Assembly (NCBI GenBank): GCA_949743895.1
Contig: CATJUX010000085.1
Coordinates: 1 to 7,789 of the forward strand
Length of the DNA: 7,789 nucleotides
Reading direction: 5' to 3'
From: JANFXS01 sp022791155
GTDB taxonomy: Bacteria; Bacillota; Clostridia; Lachnospirales; Anaerotignaceae
Below the pieces are notes generated by a model. That model made no database searches. It saw only the letters and a list, made by a program, of their open reading frames with translations, and was not told the origin of the DNA. This document shows, piece by piece, positions 1 to 5,253 of the stretch. Each line of letters begins with the position of its first letter. Positions within the stretch are counted from its first letter, which is position 1. Both the position numbers and the translations under genes were made by a program.

Positions 1-24
1 AGCCATCAAAGCATATACTTTCAT
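1..24 (-). CDS. Possible 5' end of a divergent gene running off the left edge (8 codons)
   Basis: On the minus strand an ATG at position 24 opens a frame reading MKVYALMA to the window edge. A GGAG lies about 12 nt upstream of it (within 38-43, complementary strand), a loose but possible ribosome binding site. DJ-1/PfpI family proteins often begin with a similar MKVY-hydrophobic strand, but eight residues cannot establish a family. It would be transcribed divergently from the dehydratase operon, sharing the 25-297 intergenic region. It may equally be no gene at all. Confidence 0.3.
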
Positions 25-241
25 CGAAATTTCACACTCCATTTCAACAGAATTTAGGAACTTTCCACATTTTTAACAACAAAAAAATGAAAGAAGTTTT
101 TTGCTGATAGCAGCACACAAAAACAAACTGTCTTCCAAAAAATTCAAATCCCAAACTATATAAATATTATAATATTACTGTGCTTAACAAAATTGTAAAT
201 TGGCTGAAAACATATTGACAACATCAATTTTATATGATATT

Positions 242-270
242 TTAAGAAAAACTAAAATTTAGGATATAAT
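242..270 (+). promoter_or_regulatory. Sigma-A-type promoter of the dehydratase/racemase operon
   Basis: A perfect -10 hexamer TATAAT at 265-270 is preceded, after a 17-bp spacer, by TTAAGA at 242-247 (4 of 6 matches to TTGACA). The start of transcription would fall near 277, leaving a leader of about 20 nt before the ATG at 298. An alternative is TTGACA at 215-220 with TATTTT at 238-243 (17-bp spacer): better -35, worse -10. The first choice is favoured because the putative operator overlaps its -10. Confidence 0.6.
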
Positions 271-285
271 CCTATTATTTAGGAT
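260..285. promoter_or_regulatory. Putative operator: three alternating TAGGAT/ATCCTA half-sites
   Basis: TAGGAT (260-265), ATCCTA (269-274) and TAGGAT (280-285) follow one another with spacers of 3 bp (ATA) and 5 bp (TTATT). The outer two form a direct repeat ATTTAGGATA (257-266 and 277-286) exactly 20 bp apart, about two helical turns. The inner pairs are inverted repeats. The array covers the -10 hexamer and the predicted start of transcription, the classic position for a repressor. No regulator gene is in the window and I do not recognise the motif as a known family's site. Confidence 0.5.
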
Positions 286-297
286 AAGGAGGTTAGT

Positions 298-591
298 ATG
301 AAAAAAGCTATTATACTCTCAGAAATTGACAATGTCGCCACAGTTCTTGAAGACATTGCTTCAGGAGAAAATATAGACATAATAAACAAAAACAATCAGT
401 CAGAAAACGTGATTGTTCCTTTTGAAAACATTGGCAGAGGCCACAAAATTGCTGTTGAAAACATAGACAAAGGGCTCAATGTTGTCAAATATGGCTGCAC
501 AATCGGAACAGCGTCAAAGCCCATAAAAAAAGGAGAATTTGTCCACATCCATAATTTAGAAAGCAACAGAGGAAGGGGCGATTTGGTTTGA
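298..591 (+). CDS. UxaA-type dehydratase small subunit (SAF domain)
   Basis: This 97-residue protein corresponds to the N-terminal SAF domain of altronate dehydratase UxaA. From memory of E. coli UxaA, the matching stretches are the DNVA near residues 11-14, GRGHKIA at 46-52, KYGCTIG at 64-70 and GEFVHIHN at 79-86. In E. coli this domain is fused to the catalytic part; here it is a separate polypeptide, as in sulfolactate sulfo-lyase SuyA/SuyB and many bacterial split UxaA systems. It is expected to act in the cytoplasm as a complex with the large subunit encoded next. The ATG at 298 has a perfect AAGGAGG at 286-292, 5 nt upstream. Its TGA stop (589-591) overlaps the start of the next gene, implying translational coupling and equal production. 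The substrate (altronate, another sugar acid, or sulfolactate) cannot be decided from this domain. Confidence 0.88.
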   Translation: MKKAIILSEIDNVATVLEDIASGENIDIINKNNQSENVIVPFENIGRGHKIAVENIDKGLNVVKYGCTIGTASKPIKKGEFVHIHNLESNRGRGDLV

Positions 592-1748
592 AAATAAATA
601 TGTATGAGCGGCCCAACGGAACTTATGGAATTCGCAATCGAATAGCAGTCATACCATCTGTGGCCTGTGTAAATCACATAGCAGAAAGCATCTCAAAGGC
701 TGTGGACACAGCCGATGCCTACACTCATCCATATGGCTGTGATCAACTGGGATATGACAGAGAACTTTCACAAATGTGCCTTGAAAAAATGGGAGTGCAT
801 CCCAACAACGGCGCTGTGCTTGTTGTTGGCCTTGGCTGTGAGGAGATACTTCCGCACGAGCTTTATGAATCCATAAAAAAAGTTCAGCCGAACACCAGTT
901 TAATTGTCATGCAGGAAACAGGCGGCACAGAATTTTGCATAAAAAAGGGAATTGATATATGCCGAAACTTTGAGAAAGTGCTCTCAAAACAAGAACGAGT
1001 GCCTGTTGATATATCAAACCTCACTGTTGGTGTTGAATGCGGGGGTTCGGATTTCACATCTGGAATAGCTTCAAACCCCGCTGTTGGAGAGCTGTCTGAA
1101 AAAATTTGCTCCCTTGGCGGAAAAGTGGTGTTTGGAGAAACAACAGAACTTATGGGCTCAGAGAAAATCATAAAAGAACTGTGCGAAAACAACGATGTAT
1201 ATAAATTCATAGTTGAAAAAATCAAAAAAATAGAGGACACAGCCATAGACATGAAAGTCGATTTGAGAGGAACTCAGCCCTCTCCCGGAAACATTGACGG
1301 TGGTCTGTCAACAATTGAAGAAAAATCTCTTGGAGGCATATGTAAAATAGGCAAAAACAAAATAGCAGACGCCATAGAGTTTGGAAAAACCGCCTCAAAA
1401 AAAGGAGTGACATTTGTGGACACCCCCGGAAACGACATGGCATGTTCATTGGGACTGTGCTGTGCAGGAGCGCAAATCATTGTGTTCACAACTGGCCGTG
1501 GAACGCCCATGGGATTTGCCGCCTCGCCAGTGATCAAAGTCACAGCAAACGAAAGCATTGCCAAAATAATGGATGATAATTTCGATTTGAACCTTTCAAA
1601 AATAGTTGACGGCAAACTTTCAATAGCTGACGGCGGAAACCTCCTCTTTGACAAGGTTGTCAACACAGCCAATGGAGAATTTTCTGCCTCAGAAAAGCTT
1701 GGCCATAGAGAATTCAGTCTTTACAGAGTTTCACCAATATTAACATAA
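588..1748 (+). CDS. UxaA/GarD-type dehydratase large (catalytic) subunit
   Basis: A 386-residue member of the D-galactarate dehydratase/altronate hydrolase family. Family motifs recalled from E. coli UxaA appear in the same order: ERPNGTYGIRN (7-17), HPYGC (47-51), GLGCE (81-85), ECGGSD (150-155), PSPGN (231-235), EEKSLGG (244-250), PGND (280-283) and TTGRGTPMGF (301-310). Characterised members remove water from 2,3-dihydroxy acids to give 2-keto-3-deoxy acids, using a divalent metal (iron in several). SuyB, the sulfolactate sulfo-lyase subunit, belongs to the same family and has the same size, so sulfite elimination is also possible. Start: TTG at 588 overlaps the upstream stop by 4 nt and sits about 9 nt after AGGAAGGGG (570-578). 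An ATG at 600 is the alternative but lies about 21 nt from that site. The next gene begins 18 nt downstream. I assign no symbol because the substrate is unknown. Confidence 0.9.
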   Translation: MKINMYERPNGTYGIRNRIAVIPSVACVNHIAESISKAVDTADAYTHPYGCDQLGYDRELSQMCLEKMGVHPNNGAVLVVGLGCEEILPHELYESIKKVQPNTSLIVMQETGGTEFCIKKGIDICRNFEKVLSKQERVPVDISNLTVGVECGGSDFTSGIASNPAVGELSEKICSLGGKVVFGETTELMGSEKIIKELCENNDVYKFIVEKIKKIEDTAIDMKVDLRGTQPSPGNIDGGLSTIEEKSLGGICKIGKNKIADAIEFGKTASKKGVTFVDTPGNDMACSLGLCCAGAQIIVFTTGRGTPMGFAASPVIKVTANESIAKIMDDNFDLNLSKIVDGKLSIADGGNLLFDKVVNTANGEFSASEKLGHREFSLYRVSPILT

Positions 1749-1766
1749 TTGAAGGGGGAATGTAGC

Positions 1767-3017
1767 ATGTTTCCAAAATTTGTCTTAATAAAACAAAATT
1801 ATAAAGCAGAAAAAATAAACAATATCAAAGAAACCATCAGAAAAACAATAAACGATTCAGGGTTTGACCTAAATGAGCTTAAATATAAAAACATTGGAAT
1901 AGCAGTTGGAAGCCGCGGAATAAGCAATATAAAAGAAATTGTCATCGAAATTGTCAAAATTGTCAAAGAAAACAGAGGCAACCCTGTCATATTTGCCGCC
2001 ATGGGCAGTCACGGGGGCGGAACAGCCAATGGTCAAAAAGAAATTCTCAGCTCTCTTGGAATCACAGAAAATGAAATAGGCGCTCCAATACGTGTTTGTT
2101 CCGAAAGCGTTTATTATGGCACAGCCGAAAACGGCATGAAAGTTTTTGGAAATCCAATTGCCCTCGAATTTGACAAAGTTATACTTGTGAACAGAATTAA
2201 ACCTCACACAGATTTCGAAGATATAACTGAAAGCGGCATATATAAACTTATGGCAATAGGCATAGGCAACCCTATTGGCGCTGACAACATACACACAAAC
2301 GCCATTGCCATGGGATATGGCCCAGCCATACGGGCCGCTGGAGAACTTATGCTCAAAAAGCTCCATGTGGCATTTGCCATTGGCATAACAGAAAATTGGA
2401 AACATGAAACCAATTTGATAGAAGCCATACTTCCCGAAAATTTGCTTCATTCAGAAGCAAAAATTTTAGAAAACGTTAAAAACAGCATGGTTCGTCTCCC
2501 ACTGGACAAATTTGACACATTAATCATTCGTGAGGCTGGAAAAAATATTTCTGGAACATGCGTTGACACAAAAGTTGTTGGAAGAATAATGATTGCAGGC
2601 CAAAAAGAACCAGAAACCCCAAAAATAAACACAATTGCTGTCCTCAACTTCACAGATGAGTCTCATGGCAACTCAATGGGGCTTGGAGTTGTAGACATAA
2701 TAACAAGGAAAGTGTTTGATAAAATAGACATAGATGCAACCTCTTTGACAGGAACCACTTCAAAATGCCTTTTGCAAGCCAAAATACCATGTGTTGCACA
2801 AAATGACATAAAAGCCATTGAAACAGCATTTCTTGCCTCAGGAACAGAAGATTCCGAAAAGCTGAAAGCAATCATAATAGAAAACACAAATTCTTTAGAA
2901 TATATGTTTATGTCTGAAGCGGCCTATAATGAGATAAAAGAAAACAAAAACATTGAAAAAATTGATGAGTTTTTTGAACTGAAGTTCGATGAAAACGGAA
3001 GTTTGATGAAAATATAA
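1767..3017 (+). CDS. LarA-like nickel-pincer-nucleotide 2-hydroxyacid racemase/epimerase
   Basis: A 416-residue homologue of lactate racemase LarA (LarA N-terminal domain, DUF2088). LarA uses a nickel-pincer nucleotide tethered to a lysine and two catalytic histidines to invert C2 of lactate. The equivalent residues are visible: H82 in MGSHGGG, H147 in NRIKPHTDF, K160 in SGIYK and H176 in DNIH. The K160-H176 spacing of 16 equals the Lys184-His200 spacing recalled for Lactiplantibacillus LarA. R50 in VGSRG may match the substrate- or phosphate-binding arginine. Other LarA homologues act on malate, 2-hydroxyglutarate, phenyllactate or gluconate, so lactate is not assumed. The ATG at 1767 has AAGGGGG at 1752-1757, 9 nt upstream; the frame also opens at a TTG at 1749, without such a site. 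It is 18 nt after the dehydratase, implying that it supplies the epimer the dehydratase needs. The cofactor-synthesis genes larB, larC and larE are not in the window. Confidence 0.85.
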   Translation: MFPKFVLIKQNYKAEKINNIKETIRKTINDSGFDLNELKYKNIGIAVGSRGISNIKEIVIEIVKIVKENRGNPVIFAAMGSHGGGTANGQKEILSSLGITENEIGAPIRVCSESVYYGTAENGMKVFGNPIALEFDKVILVNRIKPHTDFEDITESGIYKLMAIGIGNPIGADNIHTNAIAMGYGPAIRAAGELMLKKLHVAFAIGITENWKHETNLIEAILPENLLHSEAKILENVKNSMVRLPLDKFDTLIIREAGKNISGTCVDTKVVGRIMIAGQKEPETPKINTIAVLNFTDESHGNSMGLGVVDIITRKVFDKIDIDATSLTGTTSKCLLQAKIPCVAQNDIKAIETAFLASGTEDSEKLKAIIIENTNSLEYMFMSEAAYNEIKENKNIEKIDEFFELKFDENGSLMKI

Positions 3018-3069
3018 ACACTTTTGAGTTCACAAATTTTTATGAAACATATTTTTTGTATGTTGCTGC

Positions 3070-3098
3070 TTGACGGTTGTTTATTAAACATCTATAAT
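3070..3098 (+). promoter_or_regulatory. Near-consensus sigma-A promoter in the intergenic region
   Basis: TTGACG at 3070-3075 (5 of 6), a 17-bp spacer, then a perfect TATAAT at 3093-3098. The predicted start is near 3105. No protein gene lies downstream on this strand before the terminator at 3236-3272, so the likely product is a short untranslated RNA. It is among the best-matching promoters in the window. Confidence 0.6.
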
Positions 3099-3104
3099 AT
3101 ATGT

Positions 3105-3272
3105 TTTATTACTCGTGTTAAGCAACTTTAGCATTGGCAATTTTTCAAGCTCCTAAGCCATCAGAAATGCTAATGAATAAACATAAAAAACATAACCAAA
3201 AACAGTTGTATTTTTGAAGATAAAAGTTTGTTATTTGGTAAACGGCCTTTGGTTGTTTACCATTTTATTTTT
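3105..3272 (+). ncRNA. Candidate small non-coding RNA, about 168 nt
   Basis: The candidate is bounded by a near-consensus promoter and a strong intrinsic terminator on the same strand. Inside, TTAGCATT (3128-3135) pairs perfectly with AATGCTAA (3166-3173), and GGC (3136-3138) can continue the helix with GCC (3157-3159) across a six-base bulge. The stretch 3174-3235 is A-rich and largely unstructured. The best internal frame is about 17 codons (ATG at 3168) with no ribosome binding site, so coding is unlikely. I do not recognise 6S RNA, SRP RNA, tmRNA, a T-box or a riboswitch. It could instead be just the 3' end of the operon transcript. Ends are estimated from the promoter and terminator, not measured. 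Confidence 0.42.
3236..3272 (+). terminator. Strong Rho-independent terminator
   Basis: TGGTAAAC (3236-3243) pairs perfectly with GTTTACCA (3255-3262). The inner GGCC and GGTT extend the stem to 12 bp with two G-U pairs and a TTT loop. A T-rich tail (TTTTATTTTT, 3263-3272) follows directly. On the minus strand the same hairpin has no U-tract, so it serves plus-strand transcription: the small RNA candidate and any read-through from the racemase operon. Confidence 0.85.
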
Positions 3273-3377
3273 CAGATAGTTTTCTCAGCAAAACTCCAAA
3301 CTTCTTCAAACAAAATACCAAAAAAACATGCTAAAAAGTTATATATCTCTGTCAATCAAACATATATATAGTCCATA

Positions 3378-3716
3378 TCAAGCATCACCACAAGCGGCAT
3401 CAAAGCTTATTGCCACCTTTTTATCCTGTGTGTCAACGCAATAGATTGGAAGCTTTCTTTCAGCTTGTGCAAACGAGTTAAAAACCGTTTTTGCTGCCGG
3501 ATTAACGGCTGTCAGGGCTGCAAACACGCATACCAAAGCGCCGCATGTGACGGCCATTTTTCTTTTGCTGTTTTCGTTCTTGCTTAATATTTTGACCTTT
3601 TTTGCTTCATTTTTTCTGAAAATTCGAAGTATTTTTCCAATATTAATTGTTTTTATTCTTATTTGTCCATTTCTTTCGGAATTTCCGCCGCTTTTGAATA
3701 TAAAAAATTTTTTCAT
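3378..3716 (-). pseudogene. Truncated PdaB-like polysaccharide deacetylase (N-terminal remnant)
   Basis: The frame encodes 112 residues. Residues 1-53 are a basic cytoplasmic tail and about 54-74 a membrane segment. Then comes KLPIYCVDT (88-96) and KKVAISFDAACGDA (99-112), at which point a TGA stops the protein. PdaB-type sporulation deacetylases carry KLPIYsVdT...KKVAISFDAAWG at exactly this point and then continue for roughly 190 residues through the NodB catalytic domain. Only the first strand of NodB, with the FDA motif, is present, so the metal-binding histidines and catalytic core are absent. The usual W after FDAA is C. None of the three downstream minus-strand frames contains recognisable NodB sequence, so this looks like a deletion or replacement of the 3' part rather than a single frameshift. 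Start: ATG at 3716 with GAGGTG (3723-3728) 6 nt upstream; a GTG at 3725 overlaps that site and is less likely. It lies 40 nt after the C40 peptidase gene and is probably cotranscribed. Confidence 0.72.
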
Positions 3717-3756
3717 ATTTTTCACCTCATTTAAGTATATTCAAGCTAAGGTTTTC

Positions 3757-4782
3757 CTATTTCGCAGAAAACAAAATGGCGTCTGAAAAACTTTCCATGA
3801 ACGAAAATCCGTTAACAACTCTTTTGATATTAGTGTCGGTAACAGTCACTTTTTTTGCTTCTTCAATTTCACCTTCAGAATTTATATATTTGCTTACCGC
3901 ATGTATTATATATGCTGTGTTGCCAATTCGGCCTATATACATTGCCGTGTGTCCATCAAAGCTAAGCAATGTTCCAACTGGCAGTGACAAAATGAGCATA
4001 TTTTTTCCTTCAACGCTCATTTTTGATATATTAATGCGGCTTATTCCACTTTTCAACTGGTTTGAAACATTTCTTCCAACAACAACGCCAAAAACCTTCA
4101 TGATCTCACATATAAAAGATGAACAGTCCCTTTTCCCAAAAATTCCTCCCCAGCCATATTCACTTCCCAAACATTCAAAAGCTAAACTTAATATATTTTC
4201 ATATGTATAATCCAAATATCCAAAATTCAATCCATCTAAACTCAAAATTTTCTCACTTCTGACTGAAAGCACGTTGTTGCCTTCCACGCATGGCAAAAGA
4301 ACTTTCCCAAACTCATGTGCAGGCATTCTAACTCCCATATCCAAATGAGGAAAAACGCCATTTGAAGAAATTCCATTTGCTGTCACAACATAAAACTTAT
4401 CTGGCTTCAAATAATATTTCCACAAATTTTCACTATATGTGATTGCAACATCTTTTTTGAGCACATACCCTGATGTGTTGACTGCAAAAATATGATAATA
4501 TTTTTTGTTTTCGCTTTCATGCGAAATGGCCACAGCTTCAAACGGAAAAAGCACACTTTCAATATTATCTTCAGACAAGTCTTCATTTTGATTTTTTTTA
4601 ACTTCAGTTCTTCTGACAACAACTCCTTTCAAAAAATTAAGCTTGCCCAAACAATTCAAATCATTTTCTTTTTGTTCGAAATTTTTTGCATTAAGAGCAT
4701 CTATTTCACTTCTGCTCAAAAGCAATTTTTCTTTATCATGCAATTTTTTAATCCAAAAATCACTGTTTTCAATGTTGGCCAA
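3757..4782 (-). CDS. C40 (NlpC/P60) family peptidase with SH3b-like domains
   Basis: A 341-residue cysteine peptidase of the NlpC/P60 family, which cleaves peptidoglycan stem peptides, typically the gamma-D-Glu to diamino acid bond. The C-terminal part (about 185-341) holds the catalytic set: C220 in KRDCSSF, H278 in FDGHTAMYIG and H294 in YIIHAVS; YGWGG (209-213) precedes the nucleophile as usual. Upstream are an N-terminal helical segment (1-45, SDFWIKKL) and two SH3b-like modules (about 50-117 with GVVVRRTEV, and about 130-180 with FYVVTANG). This resembles the N_NLPC_P60-SH3b1-SH3b2-NlpC layout. No signal peptide or lipobox is visible, which is odd for a wall enzyme. Start: TTG at 4782 has a perfect GGAGG (4791-4795) 8 nt upstream; another TTG at 4809 has no such site. 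The truncated deacetylase follows 40 nt downstream. A cytoplasmic role in peptide recycling is the alternative to export by another route. Confidence 0.85.
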   Translation of the reverse strand: MANIENSDFWIKKLHDKEKLLLSRSEIDALNAKNFEQKENDLNCLGKLNFLKGVVVRRTEVKKNQNEDLSEDNIESVLFPFEAVAISHESENKKYYHIFAVNTSGYVLKKDVAITYSENLWKYYLKPDKFYVVTANGISSNGVFPHLDMGVRMPAHEFGKVLLPCVEGNNVLSVRSEKILSLDGLNFGYLDYTYENILSLAFECLGSEYGWGGIFGKRDCSSFICEIMKVFGVVVGRNVSNQLKSGISRINISKMSVEGKNMLILSLPVGTLLSFDGHTAMYIGRIGNTAYIIHAVSKYINSEGEIEEAKKVTVTDTNIKRVVNGFSFMESFSDAILFSAK

Positions 4783-4872
4783 AACATTATCCTCCAAAAA
4801 CAATTTCAAATTATACTTAATTATATGCCCACATTTTAACAGGAAGATTAAAAATTTATCAAAATTTATTTG

Positions 4873-5130
4873 TCATATTTGCACAAAGTCATACCAATCC
4901 CATTCCATTTTCATAACACAGTCTATTGTTTCTGCTGAAGGCGTTTCCAAAAGCTGAAACCCAACCTCAAAGTCGTGATATATCTCGCCATCAATTTTTG
5001 CAGCGCCTCTGACAACATAGTTTTTTCCACTTCCCTCTATGCTTTCACACGTCAAAAGCACATCTTCATCTTCAATATATACAACATTAAGTTCATCATC
5101 AATATGTTTTTGATTAAAAAATTCTTTCAT
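4873..5130 (-). CDS. Small acidic protein of unknown function (85 aa)
   Basis: I do not recognise a family. The protein is strongly acidic, with about 20 Asp/Glu against roughly 7 Lys/Arg, and has no membrane segment or signal peptide, so it should be a soluble cytoplasmic protein. The middle reads as alternating beta-type sequence (ELNVVYIEDEDVLLTCE, then YVVRGAAKIDGEIYHDFEVG), suggesting a small beta fold. The C terminus is aromatic (EWDWYDFVQI). It has two cysteines far apart and no metal motif. The ATG at 5130 is preceded by AAAGGAG with a 6-nt gap, an excellent ribosome binding site, which supports a real gene. It has its own promoter, divergent from the exonuclease. The C40 peptidase gene follows about 90 nt downstream with no obvious terminator between, so they may share a transcript. 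Confidence 0.7.
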   Translation of the reverse strand: MKEFFNQKHIDDELNVVYIEDEDVLLTCESIEGSGKNYVVRGAAKIDGEIYHDFEVGFQLLETPSAETIDCVMKMEWDWYDFVQI

Positions 5131-5154
5131 GTCAAGCTCCTTTCTTAATACAAA

Positions 5155-5184
5155 ATTTTACTAATAAAGCCAAATATATATCAA
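5155..5184 (-). promoter_or_regulatory. Promoter of the 85-aa gene (minus strand)
   Basis: On the minus strand TTGATA (5179-5184) is followed after 18 bp by TAAAAT (5155-5160). Transcription would start near 5148, giving a leader of about 18 nt before the ATG at 5130. It lies back to back with the exonuclease promoter, with about 18 bp between the two -35 elements. Confidence 0.5.
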
Positions 5185-5202
5185 ATCGAATAAAAAATTC
5201 CT

Positions 5203-5231
5203 TTTACACCCACGCTCATTTTTGGTATAAT
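5203..5231 (+). promoter_or_regulatory. Promoter of the exonuclease gene
   Basis: TTTACA (5203-5208), a 17-bp spacer and a perfect TATAAT (5226-5231). The start of transcription would be near 5238. This falls downstream of the in-frame ATG at 5233 and so supports the ATG at 5254 as the true start codon. Confidence 0.7.
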
Positions 5232-5253
5232 TATGTTCAATGGGGGATTACGT

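Larger units (their letters stand above)
25..297. other. Divergent intergenic region with operon control signals at its right end
   Basis: No coding frame with a ribosome binding site is visible here. The segment is very AT-rich and includes a perfect 14-bp palindrome at 163-176 (AATATTATAATATT) that carries a TATAAT hexamer on both strands, but neither copy has a convincing -35 at the right distance. A short TGCTG/CAGCA hairpin near 102-115 has no U-tract on either strand. An ATTTAGGA at 52-59 resembles the half-sites near 257-286. The convincing regulatory signals are all between about 215 and 297 and are listed separately. Confidence 0.6.
3018..3377. other. Intergenic region without a protein gene; holds a probable small RNA unit
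   Basis: Between the racemase stop and the truncated deacetylase there is no frame with a ribosome binding site. A weak AT-only hairpin (AACATA/TATGTT at 3046-3064) follows the racemase but is not a convincing terminator. The next signals are a near-consensus plus-strand promoter (3070-3098), a stem-forming segment (3128-3173) and a strong plus-strand terminator (3236-3272), each listed separately. From 3273 to 3377 I see only AT-rich sequence, including a weak TATATAT/ATATATA stem (about 3342-3370) that might end minus-strand transcription. No remnant of the missing NodB domain was recognised there. Confidence 0.6.

Noticed and set aside
102..115. Short TGCTG/CAGCA hairpin next to a T-run
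   Set aside because: The T-run lies before the stem on the plus strand and becomes an A-run after it on the minus strand, so it cannot act as an intrinsic terminator in either direction.
163..176. Perfect 14-bp AT palindrome containing TATAAT on both strands
   Set aside because: No -35 element at a workable distance on either strand; in such AT-rich DNA this can arise by chance.
1749..1766. TTG start at 1749 adding six residues to the LarA-like protein
   Set aside because: The AAGGGGG ribosome binding site lies inside those codons (1752-1757) and is correctly spaced for the ATG at 1767.
1869..2450. A 193-codon open frame on the minus strand inside the LarA-like gene
   Set aside because: It is antisense to a conserved enzyme, has no recognisable domain and no evident ribosome binding site; its composition is explained by the coding strand.
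3046..3064. AACATA/TATGTT hairpin after the racemase stop as an operon terminator
   Set aside because: The stem is only 6 A/T-rich pairs and is followed by GCTGCTTGACGG rather than a T-tract. The strong terminator is at 3236-3272.
3168..3218. A frame of about 17 codons (ATG at 3168, ending TGA) inside the small RNA candidate
   Set aside because: No ribosome binding site, and its start lies in the pairing arm of a stem. The Lys/Asn/His-rich product looks like translated A-rich sequence.
3275..3361. Minus-strand stretch reading LTEIYNFLACFFGILFEE downstream of the truncated deacetylase
   Set aside because: It looks peptide-like but opens right after a stop, has only a TTG as possible start and no ribosome binding site; it does not match NodB sequence either.
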